Source of the DNA: Rhizobium leguminosarum
GTDB taxonomy: Bacteria > Pseudomonadota > Alphaproteobacteria > Rhizobiales > Rhizobiaceae
Direction: 5' to 3'
Length of the DNA stretch: 64,000 nucleotides
Assembly: GCF_002953715.1 (NCBI RefSeq)
Contig: NZ_CP025013.1
Location: forward strand, 186,001 to 250,000
Shown here piece by piece: positions 34,662-42,569 of the stretch. Under the pieces are notes generated by a model, which was given only the letters and a program-made list of their open reading frames with translations, made no database searches and was not told the origin of the DNA. Within the stretch, counting starts at the first letter, position 1. Each line of letters opens with the position of its first letter. Position numbers and translations under genes: made by a program.

Positions 34662-35612
34662 TCAACCCCTTGCTTCGGCAATGACCGCGCCGAGCGTGCG
34701 CTCGACAAGATCGACCTTGAAACGGTTCTGTTCAGTAGGACGAGCACCGGCAAGAAGGACGCCCGCCGCCGCCCGCGCGCCTTTCGGCAGCTCGGCTTCG
34801 GCTGCCTCGATGCGCCACGGCTTATGGGCAATGCCGCCGACGGCGACGCGTCCTGTCCCATCCGGCTGGATCACGGCTCCGATCGAGACGAGTGCGAAGG
34901 CATAGGAGGCGCGGTCGCGAACTTTACGATAGATGTGCTTGCCGCCGATCGGGGGCGGCAGCAGGACCGCCGTGATGAACTCGCCGCGCTCGAGAACGGT
35001 CTCGATATGGGGCGTATCGCCGGGCAACCGGTGAAGGTCGGCGATCGCAATCGAGCGACGACTGCCGTCGGCCTTGACCGTCTCTACGGCGGCATCGAGT
35101 GCCCGCATCGCGATGGCCATGTCACTCGGATGAGTGGCGATGCAGCTCTCGCTTACCCCGACCACTGCATGCTGGCGACTGAAGCCGCCGATGGCGGAAC
35201 AGCCGCTGCCCGGCTGCCGCTTGTTGCACGGCTGGTTCGGGTCATAGAAATAAGGACAGCGCGTGCGCTGCAGAAGGTTGCCGGCCGTCGTCGCTTTGTT
35301 GCGCAGTTGCCCGGAGGCGCCCGCGACAAGCGCCCTGGAAAGCAGGCCGTAGTCGCGGCGAACAGTTTCGTGAGCTGCAAGATCGGTGTTGCGGACCAAA
35401 GCGCCGATGCGCAGCCCGCCCTCCGGCGTGGGCTCGATCTTGTCGAGGCCGAGACCGTTGACGTCGATCAGATGCGCCGGCGTTTCGATCTCGAGCTTCA
35501 TCAGGTCGAGGAGATTGGTGCCGCCGGCGATGAACTTGGTTTCAGGATTGGAGGCTGCCGCCTTGGCCGCGGCCTCGACGGACGAGGCACGTTCATAGGT
35601 GAAGGCTCTCAT
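34662..35612 (-). CDS. paoB: Periplasmic aldehyde oxidoreductase, FAD/[4Fe-4S] subunit PaoB
   Basis: A 316-residue CO-dehydrogenase-type FAD subunit. MRAFTYERASSVEAA starts it, KFIAGGTNLLDLMKLEIETP is the FAD pyrophosphate loop, and GASGQLRNKATTAGNLLQRT the second FAD motif. The insert RCPYFYDPNQPCNKRQPGSGC supplies the extra cysteines that bind an unusual [4Fe-4S] cluster in E. coli PaoB. It bridges electron flow between the molybdenum site and the [2Fe-2S] subunit. It overlaps paoA by 4 nt and is followed by paoC after 3 nt. Confidence 0.93.
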   Translation of the reverse strand: MRAFTYERASSVEAAAKAAASNPETKFIAGGTNLLDLMKLEIETPAHLIDVNGLGLDKIEPTPEGGLRIGALVRNTDLAAHETVRRDYGLLSRALVAGASGQLRNKATTAGNLLQRTRCPYFYDPNQPCNKRQPGSGCSAIGGFSRQHAVVGVSESCIATHPSDMAIAMRALDAAVETVKADGSRRSIAIADLHRLPGDTPHIETVLERGEFITAVLLPPPIGGKHIYRKVRDRASYAFALVSIGAVIQPDGTGRVAVGGIAHKPWRIEAAEAELPKGARAAAGVLLAGARPTEQNRFKVDLVERTLGAVIAEARG

Positions 35613-36244
35613 GCTTTAATCCCCGCGACTTCCGAAATGGCATCGACAATGTTGGAATAGGCGCCGCATCGACAGATGTTGCCGCTCATGCGTTCGCGGA
35701 TCTCGGCCGGAGTGACAGCCGCCTCAGCCGTAAGATCGCCGGTGACGTGGCTCGGTATGTTCGCCCTGATCTCGTCGAGCACCGCCACGGAGGAACAGAT
35801 CTGTCCCGGCGTGCAGTAGCCGCACTGGAAGCCGTCATGCTTGACGAAGGCCGTCTGCATCGGATGAAGGTTTCCAGGCTGGCCGAGGCCTTCGATCGTG
35901 GTGATTTGATCGCCTTCGTGCATGACCGCCAGCGTCAGGCAGGAGTTGATGCGGTGGCCGTCGACCATCACGGTGCATGCGCCGCATTGACCGTGGTCGC
36001 ATCCCTTTTTCGTGCCTGTGAGATGAAGGTGCTCGCGCAGCGCGTCGAGCAGCGACGTTCTGTTGTCGACCTCGAGATCGCGGTTCTCGCCGTTAACCGC
36101 GAAAGAAACTTTCGATGTATAGGCCATTTCATTTCCTGGGGACTGTGCCGCCGCGGGAGCGACGGCTCCGGTTACCGCAATCGTTGCGGCCGACGAGATA
36201 AGTAGATCTCGACGGGAAAGTTCCAGTTGTGTCTGGCTTGGCAT
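35609..36244 (-). CDS. paoA: Periplasmic aldehyde oxidoreductase, [2Fe-2S] subunit PaoA (Tat-exported)
   Basis: A 211-residue small subunit. The N-terminus carries a twin-arginine signal, SRRDLLISSAATIAVTG, with a cleavage region near APAAAQSPG. The plant-ferredoxin-type cluster is formed by CDHGQCGACTVMVDGHRINSC and the second cluster by CGYC and CRC. It is the only subunit with a Tat signal and so carries the whole complex to the periplasm. ATG 36244 is preferred over GTG 36256 because AGGTGG lies 9 nt upstream of the ATG. It is the first gene of the operon. Confidence 0.92.
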   Translation of the reverse strand: MPSQTQLELSRRDLLISSAATIAVTGAVAPAAAQSPGNEMAYTSKVSFAVNGENRDLEVDNRTSLLDALREHLHLTGTKKGCDHGQCGACTVMVDGHRINSCLTLAVMHEGDQITTIEGLGQPGNLHPMQTAFVKHDGFQCGYCTPGQICSSVAVLDEIRANIPSHVTGDLTAEAAVTPAEIRERMSGNICRCGAYSNIVDAISEVAGIKA

Positions 36245-36559
36245 GAGCTGTTCCACCTTGCTCGTTGGACATGGGCGCGCGTCAACGCCGTCTGCTGAGG
36301 TAGTGCAACTCCGCCTCCTGATTAGACCCCTTCCGTTGCATACGGTTATCGATCTGGCTCATGAATTCACCAAGCCGCGGTCGTATGATGCTGCGAGCCA
36401 CAACTTCAACGAAGTTGCCTTGGACGCGGAAGCGCCAGCGGAGTAACGCCCGCCGATGCGCGCGAAAAAAAGCAGCGCCATGCGCAAAAAATGATGCTTT
36501 TCCGGCTTATCTTTATTCCCTACTCCCTTTCGAAGCAGGTGACGAAAAGGGATGACCGC
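36245..36559. other. Divergent intergenic region between paoA and creatininase genes
   Basis: About 315 bp with no gene. It must hold the promoters of both flanking units, but no convincing -35/-10 pair stands out. Two A tracts, A7 at 36465-36471 and A6 at 36486-36491, are spaced by 21 bp, in phase with the helix, and would bend the DNA about 70-95 bp ahead of the creatininase start. Confidence 0.4.
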
Positions 36560-37357
36560 ATGCCCACGCCGTTTTACTGGAACGAGCTCAACACATATGA
36601 TTTTGCCGGCCTCTCCCCCGAGACCACGATTGCCGTTCTCCCCATTGCCTCGACGGAACAGCACGGCCCGCATCTGCCGATCGCAACGGATGTCGCCATC
36701 GCGACCGGCATGCTGGCGGAGCTGAAGAGGCAGCGGCCGGAGGATCTGGACATTCTGGTCCTTCCGACACAGGAGATCGGCAAGGCCAACGAACACATCT
36801 ACGGCCCCGGCACGCTGTCGCTCAGTGCCGAGCTGCTCATCCCCGTCTGGACGGCGATTGGCGCAAAGGTTGCTGAAGCCGGGCTGCGGAAGATGGTGAT
36901 CGTCAATTCCCACGGCGGCAATGTCGACATCATGAGCATCGTCGCGCGCGAACTGCGCGTGCGCTATCAAATGGCGGTGGTCTCCACGCAATGGGGCCGT
37001 TTCGGTCATCCGGAAGGCATGGTCAGCGATCACGAGAGCAGATACGGCATCCACGGCGGCGATGTCGAGACGTCGTTGATGCTGCAGTTCCGCCCCGAAC
37101 TGGTGCGCATGGACAAGGCTCAAAACTTTGCCTCGAAGGCCGAATGGATGCGGGAGCAGTCCAAATTTCTTCAGCCTCTGCCGCCGCATTCGCTGGCCTG
37201 GATCGCCCATGACCTCAATCCCCTCGGCGTGGTCGGCGATGCCTCGATCGCCAAAGCCGAAAAGGGCGAGGCGATCTGCCGCCATCAGGTCAAGGGATTT
37301 GTCGAACTGCTCCAGGATCTCAAGGCCTATCCGCTTTCGAATCTCTATGTGAAATAG
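36560..37357 (+). CDS. Creatininase-family amidohydrolase
   Basis: A 265-residue creatininase/MftE-family metal hydrolase. The metal ligands are visible: Glu33 and His35 in STEQHGPHLPIATD with Asp44, His in NSHGGN, and the late Glu in GDVETS. The family opens cyclic amides or cleaves formamide bonds. The length matches creatininase. The gene overlaps the convergent LysR gene by 38 nt at the 3' end. Its place next to a heterocycle-type catabolic cluster (deaminase, FAD oxidase, RidA) suggests ring opening of a lactam intermediate, but true creatinine use is not supported by any creatinase nearby. Confidence 0.85.
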   Translation: MPTPFYWNELNTYDFAGLSPETTIAVLPIASTEQHGPHLPIATDVAIATGMLAELKRQRPEDLDILVLPTQEIGKANEHIYGPGTLSLSAELLIPVWTAIGAKVAEAGLRKMVIVNSHGGNVDIMSIVARELRVRYQMAVVSTQWGRFGHPEGMVSDHESRYGIHGGDVETSLMLQFRPELVRMDKAQNFASKAEWMREQSKFLQPLPPHSLAWIAHDLNPLGVVGDASIAKAEKGEAICRHQVKGFVELLQDLKAYPLSNLYVK

Positions 37358-38309
37358 GCTCAGCCGCGGGTTTCACATCCGGTGGGATATGACCCTTGGC
37401 CTGTAACTCCTGCACCAAGCCGAGCAGTTCGGCGAGCAGATATTCGACGAAAAGGCTGGTGGCCGCGTCGAGGGGCGCGCGGGCGCGGGCAAACAGCTTC
37501 ATTTGCTGGTAACGCGCGTGCGGCTCAGCGATCGGCCGGAAGACGAGTTCACCGCGCCGGCATTCGGTGATGACGTCGAGCGGATTGAGCAGCGTCAGCC
37601 CCGTGCCGCATTTGACGAGCTGTTTCAGCATCTCCGATGCATTGGTTTCCAGCACCGGCTCGACCGAGATGGGCAGGCGGGCAAAAGCAAGGTTGATCAC
37701 CTCGCGCAGGCTGGTGCCCGGCTGCGCCAGAACCAGTTTTTCCTGGGTGACATCGGCAAGGTTGATCGGCCCAGGGCCGATCAACTGATGCCCTGGCGGC
37801 AGCACGACACCGATCGGGATATCGAAATTTCCGAGCGTGCGGATGCCGGGCATGGCGGGGATGTTGAAGCCCAGACCGATATCCACCTCGCCGGATACAA
37901 CAGGGCTGGCCGTCGTGCCGCCGGTATCGTTGCGCAGTTGGACGAAGACGCGCGGATGCTCTGAAAGAAAGCGCGCGATGATTTCGGGCAGCGGCCCGGC
38001 GGCAAGCCCAACGGTCGTCACCATGCGCACCTTGCCTGCCTGCTGCATCTTGAGGCTGCGGATGCGCCCCTCCAGGCGCTCGTAATTCTTCAGCACGTCC
38101 CGAATATGCTCGATGCAGAGTTCGCCGGCAGCCGTCAACCGCAGGCCACGCGGCAGCCGCTCGAAAAGCGGCGCCCCGATCTCCTCCTCCAGCGCCAAAA
38201 TCTGCCTGTTGACCGCCGACGACGCCACGTTGAGGCGCGCGGCCGCCTTGCGGATCGAACCGCAACGGGCGATCTCGTTGATGTAAAGAAGGCGTCTGGA
38301 GTGCAACAT
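37320..38309 (-). CDS. LysR-family transcriptional regulator
   Basis: A 329-residue LysR protein. The HTH is NEIARCGSIRKAAARLNVASSAVNRQILALEEEIGAPLFERL, followed by the effector domain (GKVRMVTTVGLAAGPLPEIIARFLSEHP). The start at 38309 has GGAGAG upstream; 12 more residues are possible from 38345. It is divergent from the TauA-like binding protein, and the intergenic region holds an imperfect AT-rich repeat (AAATTTTGCGC, AGGAC, GCACAAATT near 38326-38350). It is the probable regulator of the transporter and catabolic genes. Confidence 0.88.
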   Translation of the reverse strand: MLHSRRLLYINEIARCGSIRKAAARLNVASSAVNRQILALEEEIGAPLFERLPRGLRLTAAGELCIEHIRDVLKNYERLEGRIRSLKMQQAGKVRMVTTVGLAAGPLPEIIARFLSEHPRVFVQLRNDTGGTTASPVVSGEVDIGLGFNIPAMPGIRTLGNFDIPIGVVLPPGHQLIGPGPINLADVTQEKLVLAQPGTSLREVINLAFARLPISVEPVLETNASEMLKQLVKCGTGLTLLNPLDVITECRRGELVFRPIAEPHARYQQMKLFARARAPLDAATSLFVEYLLAELLGLVQELQAKGHIPPDVKPAAEPISHRDSKADRP

Positions 38310-38492
38310 GATCTCTCCAATGCATAAATTTTGCGCAGGACGCACAAATTATCTTCAGCTTTCCCAGAGATGCCGAAAAGGCATCAATGCGAACGAATTT
38401 TGATGCTTTTCAAAGCGCATGGCAATGGCTCAAATTCCCTCAAAAGGGGGCCGAGCAAGGCTTCCCTCGGCTCAGAAGGGGAACTGCCAACC

Positions 38493-39509
38493 ATGTTGAA
38501 AGCACAGACGAAGATGCAATTCCTGGGCTGCCTCGGCCTCGCCTCGATGCTTGCCGCCGCCTCGCCGGCGCTCGCCCTCGACAAGGTGAGCTACGGGACA
38601 AACTGGCTTGCCCAGGCGGAACATGGCGGCTTCTACCAAGCCGTTGCCGACGGCACCTATGCAAAATACGGCCTCGACGTCACCATCGTCCAGGGCGGCC
38701 CGAATGCTGCAAACAGCGCGCTGCTGATCTCCGGCAAGCTCGATTTCTACATGGGCGGCCCGCAGGGCGAAATATCCGCCGTCGAACAGGGCATTCCGCT
38801 GGTCGATGTCGCCGCGATCTTCCAAAAGGATCCGCAGGTGCTGATCGCCCATCCGGACAATGGCGTCGACAAGTTCGAGGATCTCGCCAAGCTGAAAACG
38901 CTGTTCCTCAGCAAGGACGGCTACCTCACCTATTTCGAATGGATGAAGGCCAACTTCAAAGGCTTCAAGGACGAGCAGTACAAGCCCTACAACTTCAGTC
39001 CCGCGCCATTCCTCGCAGACAAGGACTCTGCCCAGCAGGGGTACCTGACCTCCGAACCCTACGAGATCCAGAAGCAGGCAGGCTTCGAGCCGAAGGTCTT
39101 CCTGCTCGCCGACAACGGCTATTCGCCCTATTCGACGATGATCACGACGACGCAGGCGATGATCGACGGCAAGCCCGACGTCGTACAGCGCTTCGTCGAT
39201 GCCTCGATCGAGGGCTGGTACAACTATCTCTACGGCGACAACACCAAGGCGAACGCGCTGATCAAGAAGGACAATCCTGAAATTACGGACGGCCAGATCG
39301 CCTATTCGATCACCAAGATGAAGGAATACGGCATCATCGAATCCGGTGACAGCGTCGACAAGGGCATCGGCTGCATCACCGACGCCCATTACAAGAAGTT
39401 CTTCGACGAGATGACTGCCATCAAGGTCTTCAAGACCGACACCGACTATACCAAGGCCTTCACGACGAAGTTCGTATGCAAGGGCACCGGAATTGCGCTG
39501 AAGAAATAA
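38493..39509 (+). CDS. NMT1/TauA-type ABC transporter substrate-binding protein
   Basis: A 338-residue binding protein of the SsuA/THI5/NMT1 group. A signal peptide covers about residues 1-31 (ending SPALALDKV). Mature motifs are VSYGTNWLAQAEHGGFYQAVADGTYAKYGLDV, typical of NMT1-like proteins that bind heterocyclic or sulfonate ligands, and GQIAYSITKMKEYGII. The frame is open well upstream of ATG 38493, but the signal peptide fixes the start. It begins the transporter/catabolic operon that runs to 44557. Confidence 0.88.
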   Translation: MLKAQTKMQFLGCLGLASMLAAASPALALDKVSYGTNWLAQAEHGGFYQAVADGTYAKYGLDVTIVQGGPNAANSALLISGKLDFYMGGPQGEISAVEQGIPLVDVAAIFQKDPQVLIAHPDNGVDKFEDLAKLKTLFLSKDGYLTYFEWMKANFKGFKDEQYKPYNFSPAPFLADKDSAQQGYLTSEPYEIQKQAGFEPKVFLLADNGYSPYSTMITTTQAMIDGKPDVVQRFVDASIEGWYNYLYGDNTKANALIKKDNPEITDGQIAYSITKMKEYGIIESGDSVDKGIGCITDAHYKKFFDEMTAIKVFKTDTDYTKAFTTKFVCKGTGIALKK

Positions 39510-39522
39510 GCCTCCCAGGCCA

Positions 39523-39549
39523 GGTCCGCCGCTCGTCTAGCGGCGGACC
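39523..39549 (+). terminator. Hairpin after binding-protein gene
   Basis: GGTCCGCCGC (39523-39532), a 7-nt loop and GCGGCGGACC (39540-39549) form a perfect 10-bp stem 13 nt past the stop. No U tract follows, so it is more likely an mRNA-stabilising element protecting the binding-protein message than a terminator. Confidence 0.6.
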
Positions 39550-39564
39550 GCACTCCTTCGATAA

Positions 39565-40401
39565 ATGAGCGAGAAAATGTCCCTAGCCGAAACCAAGGCG
39601 GCGCCTTCCAAGGAAGCGAGAAAGCGGCCGCTGGTCGTCATGCAGTCAGTGTCGAAGGTCTTTTCCAGCGGCACCACAGCACTTTCGGGCATGTCGCTGA
39701 CCGTCGAAAGCGGCGAATTCATTAGCCTGCTTGGCCCCTCCGGCTGCGGCAAGTCCACGGCGCTGCGCATCATCGCAGGCCTTGGCGACATCACCGCAGG
39801 CAACATCGATTGGCCAAGTTCACGCATCAATTCCAAGGGTCTGCCTGAAGGCGATATCGGCTTCGTCTTCCAGGAGCCGACGCTGATGCCGTGGAAGACC
39901 GTTTTCGGCAACGTCTACCTGCCGCTGAAACTGCGCGGGATCACCAAGATGGAAGCCCGCGACCGGATCGCCGAAGCGCTGGCGACCGTCAGTCTCCAGG
40001 ATTTCGCCGATGCCTATCCGCGCGAACTTTCCGGGGGCATGAAGATGCGCGTGTCGATCGCCCGCGCGCTGGTGACGAAGCCGAAGCTGCTGCTGATGGA
40101 TGAGCCTTTCGCCGCGCTCGACGAGATCACCCGCCAGAAGCTCAACGACGACGTGCTGCGGCTGTGGAAGACGACCGGGATTACGGTGATCTTCGTGACG
40201 CATTCGGTGTTCGAATCCGCTTATCTCTCGAACCGGATCGTGGTGATGAAGGCAAGGCCCGGCCGCGTGCATGCCGATTTTCCGCTGACCACCAGCCTTG
40301 AGCGGGATTCGCATTATCGAACCTCGGAACAATATCGGCAGGCCTGCGAAAAGGCGTCCCGTTCGCTGATCGAGGCGATGGGCGGATCGGAGGAGCACTG
40401 A
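39565..40401 (+). CDS. ABC transporter ATP-binding protein (TauB/SsuB type)
   Basis: A 278-residue nitrate/sulfonate/taurine-type ATPase. Motifs: Walker A LLGPSGCGKST, Q loop VFQEPTLMPWKTVFGNV, signature LSGGMKMRVSIARAL, Walker B LLLMDEPFAALDE and the switch His in VTHSVFES. An extra N-terminal stretch of about 22 residues precedes the domain. The stop overlaps the permease start by 1 nt. It powers uptake of the ligand bound by the NMT1-like protein. Confidence 0.9.
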   Translation: MSEKMSLAETKAAPSKEARKRPLVVMQSVSKVFSSGTTALSGMSLTVESGEFISLLGPSGCGKSTALRIIAGLGDITAGNIDWPSSRINSKGLPEGDIGFVFQEPTLMPWKTVFGNVYLPLKLRGITKMEARDRIAEALATVSLQDFADAYPRELSGGMKMRVSIARALVTKPKLLLMDEPFAALDEITRQKLNDDVLRLWKTTGITVIFVTHSVFESAYLSNRIVVMKARPGRVHADFPLTTSLERDSHYRTSEQYRQACEKASRSLIEAMGGSEEH

Positions 40402-41255
40402 TGAGCGTCGAAAGCATCGAAACCGCCGAAGCCGCATCCCCGCGCGCCTCCCAACCGGCGAACGCCCTGCGGCATGAGCTGGCGCTGCGCATCGCCGTGC
40501 CTTTCCTCGTCATCACCGTGCTCATCATCGCTTGGGAGCTTTACGTGGTGCTCTCGGGCGTTCCGCCATACATCATGCCCGGTCCCGGCGCGGTGGCCGC
40601 GGCCTTCGTCAATGATTGGGGCACGCTGGCTCCAGCCCTCTGGGTCACGACTAAGATCACCTTCATCTCGCTGATGCTGGCGCTGATTGGCGGCGTGGGA
40701 TTTGCAATCTTCCTCGTGCAATCGCGCTGGATCGAGATCGCCTTCTATCCGCTCGCCGTTATCCTGCAGGTGACGCCGATCGTGGCGATCTCGCCGCTGA
40801 TCCTGATCTACGCTCCCTCCACGCAGGTCGCGCTGCTGATCTGCGCCTTCCTCGTCGCATTCTTCCCGATCCTGTCGAACATGGTGCAGGGACTGAAGAG
40901 CGTCGACCATAATCTCATCAACCTCTTCGAGCTCTATGGCGCCTCGCGCTGGCAGACGCTGATCCATCTGAAGATCCCGGCCGCCCAGCCCTATTTCATG
41001 ACCGGTCTTCGCATCGGCGGCGGGCTTGCGCTGATCGCCGCCGTCGTCGCCGAATTTGCTGCAGGCTCGGCCGGTGCCGGCTCCGGCCTCGCCTTCCGCC
41101 TGCTGGAAGCGCAGTACCGGATGAACATCCCGCGGCTGTTCGCAGCGCTGTTGATGCTCTCGATGCTTGGCGTAGCGATCTTTGGCCTCACCACCCTCAT
41201 TGCCTGGCTGAGCCTTCACCGCTGGCATGAAAGCAGCATCAAACGGGAAAACTGA
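40401..41255 (+). CDS. ABC transporter permease (TauC/SsuC type)
   Basis: A 284-residue membrane protein with about six helices. The EAA loop is FELYGASRWQTLIHLKIPAAQPYFMTGLRIGGGLALIAAVVAEFAAG, typical of the TauC/SsuC family. The N-terminal 25 residues are polar and cytoplasmic. The last codon of the ATPase and the start of the deaminase both touch this gene (1-nt overlaps), so the transporter and the first catabolic enzyme are made together. Confidence 0.9.
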   Translation: MSVESIETAEAASPRASQPANALRHELALRIAVPFLVITVLIIAWELYVVLSGVPPYIMPGPGAVAAAFVNDWGTLAPALWVTTKITFISLMLALIGGVGFAIFLVQSRWIEIAFYPLAVILQVTPIVAISPLILIYAPSTQVALLICAFLVAFFPILSNMVQGLKSVDHNLINLFELYGASRWQTLIHLKIPAAQPYFMTGLRIGGGLALIAAVVAEFAAGSAGAGSGLAFRLLEAQYRMNIPRLFAALLMLSMLGVAIFGLTTLIAWLSLHRWHESSIKREN

Positions 41256-42568
41256 TGACCTATTCCTTCATATCCCCGCCAAATGCTGCCCGCTTCGTGC
41301 TGAGCAATGCGACAGTGCCCGCCGTCACCGTCGAGCATGTCGACGTGCCGGTCACGGAAGGGCTGGCCACGGTCGATATCGTCATCAGCGACGGCATGAT
41401 TGCCGCCATCCGGCCGGCCGGCGCCGCACCCGCCGATTATGCCAGGACCGATCTCAGGGACGGCATGGTGTGGCCGTGCTTTGCCGATATCCATACCCAT
41501 CTCGATAAAGGCCATATCTGGCCGCGCCAGGCCAATCCCGACGGCAGCTTCATGGGCGCGCTCGATGCCGTCAGGGCCGACCGGGAAGCCAACTGGTCAG
41601 CGGCAGACGTCAAACGGCGCATGGAATTCTCGCTCCGCTCCGCCTATGCCCATGGCACGAGCCTGATCCGTACGCACCTGGATTCGCTTGCGCCCCAGCA
41701 TCGCATCTCCTTCGAGGTTTTTGCCGACATCCGGGATGCCTGGAAGGACAGGATCGCATTGCAGGCGGTCGCCCTCTTCCCGCTGGACGCCATGGCAGAC
41801 AGCACCTTCTTTACCGATCTCGTCACAACAATCCGACGGAGCGGCGGCCTGCTTGGCGGCGTCACCCGGATGGGGCCGGAGCTTGTCTGGCAGCTTGACA
41901 CGCTCTTCAGGACTGCCGCGGAGCATGGCCTTGATGTCGATCTGCATGTCGACGAGACGGATGATCGCGGCGCGGAAACACTGAAGGCAATCGCTGAGGC
42001 CGTACTGCGCAACGGGTTCGAGGGCAAGGTGACCGCCGGCCATTGCTGCTCGCTCGCCCGCCAGGACGAAGACACCGCCGCGCGCACCGTCGAGTTGGTC
42101 GCCAAGGCAGGGATCGCGGTCATCGCGCTGCCGATGTGCAACATGTATCTGCAGGATCGCAATCCTGGCCGCACCCCGCGCTGGCGCGGCGTCACGCTGT
42201 TCAAGGAACTGGCCGCCGCCGGCGTCGCGACCGCGGTCGCATCCGACAATACTCGTGACCCCTTCTATGCTTATGGTGATCTCGATCCAGTGGAGGTCTT
42301 CCGTGAGGCAGTGCGGATTCTGCATCTCGACCATCCGCTCGATACCGCCGCCCGCGTCGTCACCACCTCGCCCGCCGCCATTGTCGGACGACCGGACAAG
42401 GGCCGTATCGCCGCCGGCGATCCCGCCGATCTCGTGCTCTTCAGCGCGCGGCGCTGGAGTGAATTCCTGTCCCGTCCTCAGGCTGACCGCGTCGTGCTTC
42501 GCCGCGGCAAGGTGATCGACCGCAGCCTGCCGGATTACCGTGAACTCGATAGCGTCGTTGGAGCCTGA
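41255..42568 (+). CDS. Cytosine deaminase-like cyclic amidohydrolase
   Basis: A 437-residue amidohydrolase-superfamily member close to cytosine deaminase (CodA-like). Metal and catalytic residues are seen as His80 and His82 in FADIHTHLDKGHIW, a Glu/His in LDVDLHVDETDD, the His of TAGHCCSLA and the late Asp in VASDNTRDPF. The length matches CodA. Coupling to the permease suggests the imported compound is hydrolysed by this enzyme, probably an amino- or oxo-substituted N-heterocycle. No uracil-degradation genes (rut, pyd) are nearby, so cytosine itself is only one possibility. Confidence 0.85.
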   Translation: MTYSFISPPNAARFVLSNATVPAVTVEHVDVPVTEGLATVDIVISDGMIAAIRPAGAAPADYARTDLRDGMVWPCFADIHTHLDKGHIWPRQANPDGSFMGALDAVRADREANWSAADVKRRMEFSLRSAYAHGTSLIRTHLDSLAPQHRISFEVFADIRDAWKDRIALQAVALFPLDAMADSTFFTDLVTTIRRSGGLLGGVTRMGPELVWQLDTLFRTAAEHGLDVDLHVDETDDRGAETLKAIAEAVLRNGFEGKVTAGHCCSLARQDEDTAARTVELVAKAGIAVIALPMCNMYLQDRNPGRTPRWRGVTLFKELAAAGVATAVASDNTRDPFYAYGDLDPVEVFREAVRILHLDHPLDTAARVVTTSPAAIVGRPDKGRIAAGDPADLVLFSARRWSEFLSRPQADRVVLRRGKVIDRSLPDYRELDSVVGA

Positions 42569-42569
42569 C

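Noticed and set aside
32511..35660. Two long plus-strand open frames opposite the pao genes
   Set aside because: They mirror paoC and paoB on the complementary strand, which match the E. coli family closely over their full length.
36560..37357. Creatinine degradation as the pathway of the 36.5-45 kb locus
   Set aside because: No creatinase, sarcosine oxidase or hydantoinase is present, so the creatininase-family label is not taken as evidence for creatinine use.
38326..38350. AT-rich imperfect dyad between LysR and binding-protein genes
   Set aside because: The arms match only with a bulge and the sequence is short; it is mentioned with the LysR gene but not strong enough as a separate operator.
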